NCBI GenBank assembly: GCA_023630585.1
Contig: CM042566.1
Coordinates: 5,328,754 to 5,392,753 of the forward strand
Source: Cranoglanis bouderius
Taxonomy: Eukaryota > Chordata > Actinopteri > Siluriformes > Cranoglanididae
DNA: 64,000 nt
Direction: 5' to 3'
Positions within the stretch are counted from its first letter, which is position 1; every line of letters begins with the position of its first letter. The position numbers and the translations under genes are program-made. The notes beneath the pieces are model-generated. The model did no database searches, was not told the origin of the DNA, and worked only from the letters and a program-made list of their open reading frames with translations. Of the stretch, positions 1 through 11,052 are shown piece after piece.

Positions 1-161
1 CTATTTAGGGCCTATTAAATTTTCCATCTTCTGCCTTTTTTTTAATCAGAGGCTGCTTAAGACGCCTTAATGACTGACATGGGTATTGATGTTTAAGCAG
101 ATCATTTATGTAAGGATGTGAGTCACTTTAACTGACGTTTCTTTAACTGAAATCACATCTA

Positions 162-380
162 GGGGGGCACGGTAGCTTACTGGATAGCACGTTTGCCTCG
201 CACATCCGATTCGAATCCCGCCTCCTCCCCGTGTGCGCGGAGTTTTCATGTTCTCCTCGTGCTTCGGAGGTTTCCTCCAGGTACTCCGATTTCCTACCCA
301 GTCCAAAGACACACATCGTAGGCTGATTGGCATTTCCAAATTGTCTGTAGTGTGTGAATGGGTGTGTACATGTAATGGAA
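162..380 (+). repeat. tRNA-derived SINE-like repeat, 5' part
   Basis: This is the head and core of a repeat present at least five times in the window (also near 25983, 40587, 49765 and 52391). The head resembles a pol III tRNA promoter, with a box-B-like GATTCGAATCCC at about 208-219. The core has the fish-typical 'ggtttcctccaggtactcc' block. The 3' half is missing, and a Tc1 element begins about 40 bp further on. The SINE class is inferred from the tRNA-like head. Confidence 0.6.
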
Positions 381-421
381 TGATGATGAGACAATCTGTA
401 TGACCGAAACCACACTATATA

Positions 422-2042
422 CAGTATCTCACAAAAGTGAGTACACCCCTCACATTTTTGTAAATATTTTATTATATCTTTTCATGGGACAACACTGATG
501 AAATGACACTTTGCTACAATGTAAAGTAGTGAGTGTACAGCTTGTATAACAGTGTAAATTTGCTGTCCCCTCAAAATAACTCAACACACAGCCATTAATG
601 TCTAAACCGCTGGCAACAAAAGTGAGTACACCCCTAAGTGAAAATGTCCAAATTGGGCCCAAAGTGTCAATATTTTGTGTGGCCACCATTATTTTCCAGC
701 ACTGCCTTAACCCTGTTGGGCATGGAGTTCACCAGAGCTTCACAGGTTGCTACTGGAGTCCTCTTCCACTCCCCCATGATGACATCACAGAGCTGGTGGA
801 TGTTAGAGACCTTGTGCTCCTCCACCTTCCGTTTGAGGATGCCCCACATATGCTCAATAGGGTTTAGGTCTGGAGACATGCTTGGCCAGTCCATCACCTT
901 TACCCTCAGCTTCTTTAGCAAGGCAGTGGTCGTCTTGGAGGTGTGTTTGGGGTCGTTATCATGTTGGAATACTGCCCTGCGGCCCAGTTTCTGAAGGGAG
1001 GGGATCATGCTCTGCTTCAGTATGTCACAGTACATGTTGGCATTAGCTCCCCAGTGCCGGCACCACTCATGCAGCCCCAGACCATGACACTCCCACCACC
1101 ATGCTTGACTGTAGGCAAGACACACTTGTCTTTGTGCTCCTCACCTGGTTGCTGCCACACACACTTGACACCATCTGAACCAAATAAGTTTATCTTGGTC
1201 TCATCAGACCACAGGACATGGTTCCAGTAATCCATGTCCTTAGTCTGCTTGTCTTCAGCAAACTGTTTGTGGGCTTTCTTGTGCATCAGCTTTAGAAGAG
1301 GCTTTCTTCTGGGATGACAGCCATGCAGACCAATTTGATGCAGTGTGCCGCGTATGGTCTGAGCACTGACAGGCTGACCCCCCACCCCTTCAACCTCTGT
1401 AGCAATGCTGGCAGCACTCATACGTCTATTCTGCAAAGCCAACCTCTGGATATGATGCTGAGCACGTGCACTCAACTTCTTTGGTCGACCATGGCAAGGC
1501 CTGTTCTGAGTGGAACCTGTCCTGTTAAACCGCTGTATGGTCTTGGCCACCGTGCTGCAGCTCAGTCTCAGGGTGTTGGCAATCTTCTTATAGCCTAGGC
1601 CATCTTTATGTAGAGCAACAATTCTTTTTTTCAGATCCTCAGAGAGTTCTTTTGCCATGAGGTGCCATGTTGAACTTCCAGTGACCAGTATGAGAGAGTG
1701 TGAGAGCGATAACACCAAACTTAACACACCTGCTCCCTATTCACAGCTGAGACCTTGTAACACTAATGAGTCACATGACACCGGGGAGGGAAAATGGCCA
1801 ACTGGGCCCAATTTGGACATTTTCACTTAGGGGTGTACTCAATTTTACTGCCAGCGGTTTAGACATTAATGGCTGTGTGTTGAGTTATTTTGAGGGGACA
1901 GCAAATTTACACTGTTATACAAGCTGTACACTCACTACTTTACATTGTAGCAAAGTGTCATTTTATCAGTGTTGTCCCATGAAAAGATATAATAAAATAT
2001 TTACAAAAATGTGAGGGGTGTACTCACTTTTGTGAGATACCT
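422..2042 (-). mobile_element. Tc1-like DNA transposon, copy 1 (IR/DR type)
   Basis: Both ends carry inverted repeats of about 235 bp. Each arm holds two copies of a 'gtgagtacacccct' motif, one at the tip (about 437 and about 2018-2031) and one at the inner edge (about 622 and about 1833). This is the IR/DR arrangement of Tc1 relatives. A TA precedes the left tip at 420-421. The last bases of the right tip are eroded. The inner right motif is also mutated relative to copy 2 at 13132. The transposase reads on the minus strand. Confidence 0.9.
667..1658 (-). pseudogene. Tc1-like transposase, frameshifted
   Basis: Cut-and-paste transposase of the Tc1/mariner DD34E group. The N-terminal half starts near 1658 with a paired-type helix-turn-helix (ELSEDLKKR, then STVAKTIQRFNRTG) and reaches the first catalytic Asp in LWSDETKINLFG. 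The second half is in another frame and holds the second Asp (QHDNDPKHTS) and the Glu (SPDLNPIEHMW), ending in HTKY. The frames part near 1030-1045, where a small deletion is likely. A further one-base slip near the start shifts the usual initiator (1668) relative to the Met at 1658. All three catalytic residues survive, but no single frame joins them, so this copy should be inactive. Confidence 0.88.
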
Positions 2043-3807
2043 TCATACAAATTAAGGGATGATTGCCTTTATATAATATAATATGAATCATTTCTGCATG
2101 ATAGCAAAATCCCACAATGCACTGCAGTAGGGTAGTGTCCAAATGATATATATCATACAGAAAGCAAATGAACATTTCAGTGATCAAAGCCAGTATTTAG
2201 CGATTTCAAATATAAACAGAAACTCGAATGACTGCTTAAAAACCTTAAATCACGCTATTATTTCTTCTTCTTACTTTTCACTACGAGTGCCACCATACTG
2301 AAGTGATAGAATAACAGCTCTCCAAAAACTCAGACTGTCCAAGTAGGAATTAAGAGTTGGAGAGCCGTTCAAAAGGGGCTTTCATAATGGGAAGTTGGAA
2401 AGTTCCCAGTTCCCATTTGGTCATGAACGCAACAATAGCCTAGGGGTTGTAGAACATTCATAATGCAGATTAACGCAGTGGGGAGAAGGGAGCAATTTTA
2501 GACACAGAGCATACCTCAAGCGCTGCCCCCAGCCAAAACATAGCTGCTCAGTGTTTCTCATTTCCCTTAGTCCCCCTGAAATAAAAAGCTTGTAGTATGA
2601 ATATGTTAGCCTTAAGGTTATCTATGGGCTAGTGCGCTCCAAAACAATGACAAAATTCGCATTTAGAAGAATATATTCTGCACTTCAGCTTCTCATCAGA
2701 TTTTTTTTTTGTCTAATCAAATGCCCTCTAGAATCTGAAGTGTCCCGCCCCCAACAGTTGTCGGTTTCCTGGCTGTGAGGTAAGCTAAACACTATTGGCT
2801 ATTTAAAAAAGGGGGAGGAGCCACTCTATATGTTCCGCCCTGACTTCTTGTTACAGCGGAAATTACGTCAACATATCGGAAAGCACTACGTGTTTCAGGG
2901 CACTTCACAGAGACTTTAAAACACACCAAGGGGGAAGGGGAAAGCTTGTCAAAGTTTTCATTACAATTTTAGTTCACTCCTCCGGAAATAGAGAACTCTA
3001 CAAATGACACACTGCTCCTTTAATATTATATATAAACGCTTATAGTAGTTTTGCTAGAATAATTTTGTCTGTCTGAAAAGATTGGATACAAAAGCTTATT
3101 CTTTCTAAATTTCTTTCTATGGAGTGTTTAGTCTTAGTTTTCTTTTTGGAGCTGTGGTTTGATTGTATGTTTAGCTTTTGGTGCTTCCTCCATGTGGTTA
3201 CCGTGTCAAAACTATTCTGTCCTAGTCACGCTTGGGAGTGAACCGGAGAACCCGGAGCAGACTCCACAAAGATATTAACCTGAGCTCAGGATTGAACGGG
3301 GGACCATGAGGTGGCAACGCTACCCATTCCACCATTATCCCACCCAAAATATGAATTTTCACACCAAAATCTGAAAGCTTCAGAAATAATTGAGTTTTCG
3401 AGTTTTACCCTTTCATTACGGTGTACTGTATTAGTGTCCAAGGTCGTTTTTTTTTTTGTTAATAATGTTTTCGTTTATTAGGCTATAAACACAATTAGGC
3501 TTACATCTGCATCCATTAGTTTCATTATATACATTATTACAATAGCAGAAAATATCAAAGATATTAAATTAGATCAAATTGGCTAAATAGCCAACTTTTG
3601 CTGGTGCACTTGAAGGTAAAGACTTCATAATCTCCCCAAGTGGGAAATACAGCCATCCACAGAGCATTAGAAGGCAGCGTGTAAAGTAATTGCCTGAAAA
3701 TCTGCATGTTTTAAATATTTATAAGTTATTCAAGCTGCTAAATACAGCGGGGGTTGACACCATAAATCATTTTTTACACAAGGTACTTTTTTTTGCATTC
3801 ATTAAAG
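2043..3807. other. rec114 intron sequence, no gene seen
   Basis: AT-rich sequence upstream of the first recognisable rec114 exon. I see no coding exon, and the rec114 N-terminal exon, expected to carry a W...L-RY-RF-like stretch, was not found. About 2640-2960 looks like old repeat sequence with short GC-rich pieces, but I cannot classify it. A SINE fragment lies at about 3225-3345. Confidence 0.5.
3225..3345 (-). repeat. SINE fragment
   Basis: A short minus-strand piece of the SINE core ('ccggagaacccggagcagac') followed by a degenerate tRNA-like head ('ggattgaacgggggacc'). It is eroded at both ends. Confidence 0.45.
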
Positions 3808-3897
3808 GTGTTTGAGTCCAGTGAAAGCAAAGGAACGTTGGAGCTGACGATACTGGAATCTGGTCATCTGCTCATCTCACAGGCTCAGGAACTGTTG
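3808..3897 (+). CDS. rec114: rec114 exon (PH-like domain, part 1)
   Basis: The acceptor is ...attaaag before GTG and the donor is gtaagg. The exon is 90 nt and phase 0 at both ends. It encodes VFESSESKG through GHLLISQAQELL. Upstream sequence in this frame is intronic. Confidence 0.82.
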
Positions 3898-6800
3898 GTA
3901 AGGTTTAGAAGAGATGCTTTATGTAAAAAAAAAAAAGAAGAAAAAAACAGGCCATATGCTCCCTATGACAGGTTTTTTTTATCCATTACTTGCAAGGCGG
4001 ATACAGTAGAAAACACTGTAACTGCTTAGTCTGGTGTTTCTCAGAAATTGTCTGGATACCCTGCTGATTGCCAGACCAAGTGCATCTGAGCTCCTGTGAT
4101 ATCTCCCAACAATAAGCTGAAATCATGGACAGTGCAGCACAACAGTAGAGAGGAATAAAGGCTGAAGAGTGTCCTTTCTGAGTCGTAGTGCCAAACAAGG
4201 CAACGTGAGCATTCAGGACAAAACAGCGGGTCCTTTGATATCCAGCGAGACCAGACACTGATTTATTGCACCCATAATCTTAATGTATGGCTGTGAGCAG
4301 AAGGGGGAATTAATTTTTTTTTTCTTTTTTTCGCTTTTGTGATCTTTTTTTCTCTAGGCATGACTAATCTTTTGTTTAGAGCGTGAAGAAGTTATCAAGT
4401 GGATTAGACCTGAATTAAAAAATGTTGAGAGTAAAAAAATGTACAGAGTAAAAAAAGTCTGAAAAAAAAGGTATACATTGTAAACTATAAATAAGTATGT
4501 TTATTTCAAGCGTCTTGGAAAATCTGCCAGTTCTTCAGCAGAGGTTGAGATCTGGTGACTTCGAAAGCCATAATATATAATATACGTTATTTTCATCCTC
4601 ATTAAACTACTCAGTGAGCCCTCATGTTCTGTGGATGGGATCCTGGAAGAGATCACGCCCATCAGGATTGAAATTTTTCAGCAAAAAAAACCAGGATGTT
4701 TTGGACAAACAAGCAAAGCTGTATCAGCTATACAAAATGTATAATGAATACTTTTTATGATTCCGATTGCAAACATTTGAGACTTTCTGGCAGCGGAGCA
4801 TTTATGTTTTTGGAAAGCTGATTCTTGCCATCATTCATTTGGTGAAGGGGAAATTCCAGTTTCTGGCAAGCCACATAGACGTTGAGGATTTTATGGAAAT
4901 AGACCCCCCTGCAGGAATATTAAGGGAATTTCAGCTTAGTCAGTGAGTCCTCACAAGGCGTTCCTGGTTGAACAACATTTATTGGTAATCCTGCCTTTGC
5001 TATTGAAGATATGACTTGGAAAGTTTAACAAAGACACTTCTAAGACTTAAGTATTAGCAAATTGCCAGTCTTCCAGACACTCTTTTCTTGCCATGATGGC
5101 ACACTGGACAGTGTTGTTAAGGTTTTGCTTTGTTCTTCTGTGTTTGTGCAGGAAGGCTTCTCTCTTCTCAACGCTCAAAGCTTTCTGAAGATCCAGCAGA
5201 AATCAGACAGCCTGCTTTTCTACTTCACACTGAAGGTAAGCGATTGGAAAACACACACTGTGAATTCATTGGTGAGCTTGATTATGTTTTATAAATGTTA
5301 TGTTTAGCTGTAAAACCGAAATATCATTTGTATTGCAACAAGGCAGACAGTAGATAGATGATAGATGATAGATGTATCTTCCCAGGAGCAGAATCTACCT
5401 TGTTCTCATTCACAGCTGTGACAGATCATCATATGCAAATGTACAGGAGTAGCTGTTCTGTGTGACCTTGAGCTAACACCTCAAAGATGTGTGCTTTAAG
5501 TTTGTGGTTTGTTAATTAAGCCAATTATTTGTGCACACCAACTGGAAGGCTATAACTAGAAATGATTACAATATGAATACTGAGGAAGGATGGCTAGTAA
5601 ATATATGATAAAATCATGCGCAGACACACATGGCATATAATGCACGTTAAGCACAGTGTGTGAGGGAGGTAGGGAAGGGGACCAAATGTGGGTACCAACC
5701 AAATGTTGAAAATGCTTTAAAAAAGCTGCAAATTCTATTTAAAATAAATAAATAAATAACTGAGTTACTGAGGGTTTGATTTAGTTGTAGGCATAACATT
5801 AATAAGCTCCATTAATAATTATGTCAATGGAAAGTCCTCAGAAGGATAGTAAGACAAACACGTGAATGTGTGTGTGTCCTTTCACAGGAAGAGAGTCGTA
5901 TGATACGACTACAGTTTGAGGGCAGCAGCAGGTCTGAAGCTGTAGATTTATGCAGGAAGGCAGTCGAGAAATTGAATGAATATCTGCCTGTAGGCACCCA
6001 GGAGCAGCCTGGCCCTTCATCTGCAGCTCACCCCACTGGAATCTCTAACCAGCAACAGCAGGTACACTACACGAAAGACCAAAAGCAGTAGCATATACAG
6101 GTGCATCTCAATAAATTAGAATGTCGTGGAAAAGTTCATTTATTTCAGTAATTCAACTCAAATTGTGTAACTCGTGTATTAAATAAGTTCAATGCACACA
6201 GACTGAAGTAGTTTAAGTCTTTGGTTCTTTTAATTGTGATGATTTTGGCTCACATTTAACAAAAACCCACCAATTCACTATCTCAACAAATTAGAATATG
6301 GTGACATGCCAATCAGCTAATCAACACAAAACACTTGCAAAGGTTTCCTGAGCCTTCAAAATGGTCTCTCAGTTTGGTTCACTAGGTAAGCCACAAACAT
6401 TCATTGCCAAAGAAGCTGGCTGTTCACAGAGTGCTGTATCCAAGAATGTTAACAGAAAGTTGAGTGGAAGGAAAACGTATGGAAGAAAAAGATGCACAAC
6501 CAACCGAGAGAACCGCAGCCTTATGAGGATTGTCAAGCAAAATCGATTCAAGAATTTGAGTGAACTTCACAAGGAATGGACTGAGGCTGGGGTCAAGGCA
6601 TCAAGAGCCACCACACACAGATGTGTCAAGGAATTTGGCTACAGTTGTCGTATTCCTCTTGTTAAGCCAATCCTGAACCAAAGACAACGTCAGAGGCGTC
6701 TTACCTGGGCTAAGGAGAAGAAGAACTGGACTGTTGCCCAGTGGTCCAAAGTCCTCTTTTCAGATGAGAGCAAGTTTTGTATTTCATTTGGAAGCCAAGG

Positions 6801-9800
6801 TCCTAGAGTCTGGAGGAAGGGTGGAGAAGCTCATAGCCCAAGTTGCTTGAAGTCCAGTGTTAAGTTGCCACATTCTGTGATGATTTGGGGTGCAATGTCA
6901 TCTGCTGGTGTTGGTCTATTGTGTTTTTTGAAAACCGAAGTCACTGCACCCGTTTACCAAGAAATTTTGGAGCACTTCATGCTTCCTTCTGCTGACCAGC
7001 TTTTTGAAGATGCTGATTTCATTTTCCAGCAGGATTTGGCACCTGCCCACACTGCCAAAAGCACCAAAAGTTGGTTAAATGACCATGGTGTTGGTGTGCT
7101 TGACTGGCCAGCAAACTCACCAGACCTGAACCCCAAAGAGAATCTATGGGGTATTGTCAAGAAGAAAATGAGAAACAAGAGACCAAAAAATTCAGATGAG
7201 CTAAAGGCCACTGTCAAAGAAACCTGTGCTTCCATACCACCTCAGCAGTGCCACAAACTGATCACCTCCATGCCACGCTGAATTGAGGCAGTAATTAAAG
7301 CAGAAGGAGCCCCTACCAAGTATTGAGTACATGTACAGTAAATGAACATACTTTCCAGAAGGCCAACAATTCACTAAAAATGTTTTTTTATTGGTCTTAT
7401 GAAGTATTCTAATTTGTTGAGATAGTGAATTGGTGGGTTTTTGTTAAATGTGAGCCAAAATCATCACAATTAAAAAAACCAAAGACTTAAACTACTTCAG
7501 TCTGTGTGCACTGAATTTATTTAATACACGAGTTTCACAATTTGAGTTGAATTACTGAAATAAATGAACTTTTCCACGACATTCTAATTTATTGAGATGC
7601 ACCTGTATACAGTGTATGTATACATAGCATATCACCAAACATTTGTGGACACCTGACCATCACATCCATATGTCGGCTTTCCTCAAACCGTTGCCACAAA
7701 GTTGGAGGCACACAATTGTATAGAATGTCTTTGTACATTGTAGCATTACAATTTCCCTTCACTGGAACTAAAGGGCCCCAAACCTGTTCCTGCATTACAA
7801 TGCCCCTGTGCACCATGAAGCAAGTTTGGAGTGGAAGAACTCAAGTGGCCTGCACCTCAACTCCAACCTCACTGAAAACCTTTGGGATGAATTGGAATGC
7901 TGACTGCAGTCCTGGCCTCCTCACCTGACATCAGTGCTCTTGTGGCTGAATGGACAATTCCCCACAGCCATACTCCAAAATCTAGTGGAAAGACTTTGCA
8001 GAAGAGTGCAGCATTTTGTAATAGCAAAGATGAACTAAATCTGGAATGGGATGTTAAAAAAACATATAGATGTGATGCTCAGGTGCCCAGTATAGTGTCA
8101 GACAATGCACCTGACCAACGGCACCACCACACCACTGCTGACCAAATTTTTGTGGACTATTCTCAGCACAAAGACACTGACCTGATGGATTGAACTGAAC
8201 AACTCACTGTCCCTTTTGAGATGAGAACATTCTCCCAAGCATCTATATGGTAGAAGTGTACAAAAATGTTATTACATTTTTTTTCCCCCTTAGATTTGTT
8301 TCTCAATGTAATTTGATTTGAGAACAGTGTCAATTTGGTACCATTTGCATTCAGACAGCCATTGCAGAAAACAGAGCACAATAATTCCTCCTCATTTCCC
8401 ATTACCGTGGTCATCTTAACCTTCTGCATGCACCTGAATTTCAGCGATTTTACAGAACAAAAAAGGGGATAAACAGTGTCACAAATCTGCCAGTGAATTT
8501 TAAAAAATGATCCCAACGTCCACATGTAGTGAGATGGATCAAATTTGTGCTAAACACTTATTTAGTATTATGTACTGAATATGAAATTTGCAGTTACTAA
8601 ACAAATGAATGGCGTGAGTGAGTCATCTCAATCAGACCTCTCCGGTGATGCATTACACATAGCGCTCTATGTTTTTATCAAAACCAATTGTCTCCTGCAT
8701 GCAGGAGAGAGAAGAGCTAAAACATTGCTGTGACTAATTAACCAGCCATTAACACAACTGGTTTCCTTTTAACTTTGGGAGGACAGTGTTCTTGGCATCC
8801 TGTTATGATTACAGATTTACACGTAATAGCAGTTATTTTTGCTCAGGATTTGGCTTTTGGTGCACAGCTGTGCCAGTAAATCAGTAATTCACAAAAATAA
8901 GCTAGGAAGATTTTTTCGGTAGTGAGAAATACTGTACAAGGGTCAGAAATCTGTGCTTGATTCTTTTGACTAGGTAACGGTAAAAAAAAAAAAAAAAAAA
9001 GTGTTTTATTCTTAGAGGTTTCTGGCAATCCATGTGGGCTGAGCAATGGGGCTATCAATAATGATGATGATGATGGTGATGATGAAGATGCAGGTCACAC
9101 ATGGGTGAGTATTGAGGCTACAGTCCAGTCTGAAGTAACCACAGCTATGCCTTATTCCCTCTGAATGTTCACCTTGTATCAGCCACTCTGAATACATCAA
9201 CTATTTTTTTTTTTAAAGCTGAAGCTACTGTAGTTTCTGTTTGAAAACAATTTAATAACGAACAGAACAGTAGTAAGTAGCCTAATTTACAAATGGAAAC
9301 AAATACAAATGCCAGCTGTAAAATCATGGAAGAAGACTTTATTTATTTTTCACATTTACATTAGAGCACAGTGAAATTATTTTTCTTTGCATATCCCAGT
9401 TTATTAGGAAGATGGGGTCAGAGCGCAGGGTCAGTTATGATACAGCACCCCTGGAGCAGATTAAGGGTTAAGGGCCTTGCTCAAGGCCCAACAGTGGCAG
9501 CTGGGGGTTCTGGGGCTTGAACCACAACCTCCTGATCAGTAAACCATAGCCTTAACCATTAATTTCTGGGATGTTTTGTTTAGATTTTGTTTTACAATTT
9601 ACAGCTAATGCTAATATGTTTTGTACTTATTAACCTGTAAGCTGGCTGCCACAGACATTTAGAATAAGAACAGCAGACAGTACAGACATTATCTTATGAT
9701 TTATCATTACCTTATCGTGTGTTCCTCGTTTGAAAGTCATTACTTCAGAATGGACCACACCAAGATTTTAGGTTCAGGAAGAGAATTCAGATTGTAGTAT

Positions 9801-11052
9801 GAACTGGTTCAGGTGTGATATGTAAAACAGAATGAGTTGGCACTCCAGCTGTCACTCTCAGAGCAGAAATGGTCAGTTCCAGTGCTACCTGATGCACTGA
9901 ATAAAATGTGAAGAGCATAGGGTTCATAGGACTGAACCTGAGAACCACTGGCTTGGAAGACCATTGACTGGCATCTGGGACGTGGTTACATTTACAGCAG
10001 CTGCCCTGTATGCAGAAACCAAGATCTAAAAATTACTAAGCCACTTAAACCTCATTACTGCCATCAACTGGAGCCTCCTCTTTACAGCACCATGATTCAA
10101 TTAAATGGAATACAATGGTAACTCTCTGGTATCCCTCAGTGTCATTAGATTTCATTGTGGTTTCAATAGGAACATTTAGATTCAAAGCAGATTTGTTGAG
10201 CTGTTTTGCTGCATGGCAAGCATGTCCGGTTTCCTCATTTTAATACTAATTTTAACTCCTAGTGTGCTAAACCATGCAGGTTATGCCCCTTCAGGGTTCC
10301 AGCTTAATGATATGTGTAGCTTTGCTTTCACTAGATGGTGCTCAGGGAACATTGTCATTCCGACAAGAACCATAGCTCTTGCAGATTCTGTTACAACACT
10401 CATTTGACTGACTGGATGGTGAAATCTTCTGCAAGTTTGTGCCACATTTTGACCTTCTCATTCAAAATGCACTATTACACTATGGTGACAGAAAAACAAG
10501 ACAGAATGAAGTAGTTTGGAAGAAATGACCGCTTTCAATTAGTAATGACCTTATTGATTGGTGTCGAAGCTCTTCAGTGTGAGACCTGAGAGTGTAATGA
10601 TTGTATCTATCCCTGTGTCTCTTAAGACTCCTGTAGCGGCACCGCAGGTGATCCATGACGTTATCCCGGAATCTCTGTCCATCAAGCAGCTTTCTCAGGT
10701 ACAAATGAAGACTTTTCCTTTTGATCCAGTGATTGATACTGCAATGCATGCATTGTCCAGGAACAGGACAGTATGACAGCAGAATGTCATTTCCATTCAA
10801 TTTTGAAGGAGCTAACATGGGAGCTTAGTGTCACAAAATGATTTCTGTTTTTGCACACAGTCACAGAGGTATTTGTTTTGTCTCTAGTATTACCTGGGTG
10901 AGAGTGGACTGTCCCTGCCTTTGGCATATCATCATTTCTCTCTGCCTCCTGGTGATATGGAGGCACTATTGCACCTGTGTTTGCTTGACTCTGGCTTCCC
11001 TGGTTTTGTAGAAGATGTGGAGAACAAGCTAAAAGCCTTGATCCAAGAATGA
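3808..11052 (+). CDS. rec114: Meiotic recombination protein REC114, five 3' exons
   Basis: REC114 works with MEI4 and IHO1 on meiotic chromosome axes to promote SPO11 double-strand breaks. Five GT-AG exons join in frame: 3808-3897, 5152-5235, 5888-6061, 10627-10698 and 10888-11052 (30+28+58+24+54 codons). All internal junctions are phase 0. The first three encode a PH-like fold with the family's SGHxLISQ motif, the LLEGFSL segment across the first junction, and an RMIRLQF strand. The middle is Gln/Pro-rich linker. The last exon gives the conserved C-terminal helix (LCLLDSGFPGFVEDVE) that trimer and MEI4 contacts use in the family. About 195 residues are covered against about 260 in mammals, so the N-terminal exon lies upstream of the window or was missed. 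It lies tail to tail with nptn, as in human. The identification rests on sequence recall plus synteny. Confidence 0.85.
5152..5235 (+). CDS. rec114: rec114 exon (PH-like domain, part 2)
   Basis: The acceptor is tgtttgtgcag and the donor is gtaagc. The exon is 84 nt, phase 0. It encodes EGFSLLNAQSFLKIQQKSD and completes the LLEGFSL motif with the previous exon. Confidence 0.85.
5888..6061 (+). CDS. rec114: rec114 exon (PH-like domain, part 3 and linker)
   Basis: The acceptor is ctttcacag and the donor is gtacac. The exon is 174 nt, phase 0. It encodes EESRMIRLQFEG, a helix ending NEYLPV, then a Pro/Ser/Gln-rich linker ending in four Gln. A Tc1 transposon starts 36 nt after this donor. Confidence 0.85.
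6098..7605 (+). mobile_element. Full-length Tc1-like transposon, copy in rec114 intron
   Basis: A 1508-bp element with inverted ends starting CAGGTGCATCTCAATAAATT and flanking TA duplications at 6096-6097 and 7606-7607. The inverted arms run about 200 bp, and an inner repeat ('caacaaattagaat' near 6284, its complement near 7408) echoes the tips. This is a different Tc1 family from the copies at 422 and 13132. Nearly clean arms and an almost open transposase imply a fairly recent insertion. Confidence 0.93.
6361..7326 (+). pseudogene. Tc1-like transposase, one premature stop
   Basis: Open for 306 codons from an ATG in good context (caaaATGG). It has an N-terminal helix-turn-helix (about residues 10-35, SQSAVSKNVNRKL), a second HTH (about 50-92), then a DD34E catalytic core. 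The catalytic residues are Asp135 (FSDESKF), Asp225 (QQDLAPAHT) and Glu260 (NPKENLW), with 34 residues between the second Asp and the Glu. A TGA at 7279-7281 follows SMPR, and the same frame then runs 14 more codons to the usual PTKY end and a stop at 7324-7326. The TGA is explained by C-to-T decay of a CGA Arg codon. The catalytic triad is intact and only the tail is lost. Confidence 0.9.
7620..8097 (-). mobile_element. Non-autonomous Tc1-like element, family 'TTTGTGGACACCTGAC'
   Basis: A deletion derivative, antisense relative to its sister at 41273-41744. It keeps the terminal block 'tttgtggacacctgacc' at 7642 and its degraded counterpart near 8060-8097. On the plus strand a fragment of transposase C-terminus can be followed (TENLWDELE-like at about 7865-7900, then an ALVAEW block). 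It begins only about 15 bp after the full Tc1 copy ends. Confidence 0.7.
8098..9349. other. rec114 intron, no gene seen
   Basis: AT-rich intron sequence without recognisable exons. It includes a poly-A run near 8982-9000 and a (GAT)n microsatellite at about 9059-9092. Confidence 0.5.
9059..9092. repeat. (GAT)n microsatellite
   Basis: Imperfect 'atgatgatgatgatggtgatgatgaagatg' tract in the rec114 intron, directly visible. Confidence 0.8.
9350..9565 (-). repeat. tRNA-derived SINE-like repeat (second family)
   Basis: Carries the block 'gggttaagggccttgctcaa' followed by 'cccaacagtggcagc' and a tRNA-like head on the minus strand (box-B-like GGTTCAAGCCCC). It is the same family as the insertion at 29773-29982. 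Confidence 0.6.
10627..10698 (+). CDS. rec114: rec114 exon (linker)
   Basis: The acceptor is tgtctcttaag and the donor is gtacaa. The exon is 72 nt, phase 0. It encodes TPVAAPQVIHDVIPESLSIK then QLSQ. It is short and weakly conserved, but it fits the reading frame on both sides. Confidence 0.72.
10888..11052 (+). CDS. rec114: rec114 terminal exon
   Basis: The acceptor is gtctctag. The exon runs in frame from YYLGESGLSLP to a TGA at 11050-11052. It carries the conserved C-terminal helix with CLLDSGFPGFVEDVE. No clear poly-A signal follows closely; AATAAA occurs near 12220. Confidence 0.85.
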   Translation, partial: YYLGESGLSLPLAYHHFSLPPGDMEALLHLCLLDSGFPGFVEDVENKLKALIQE

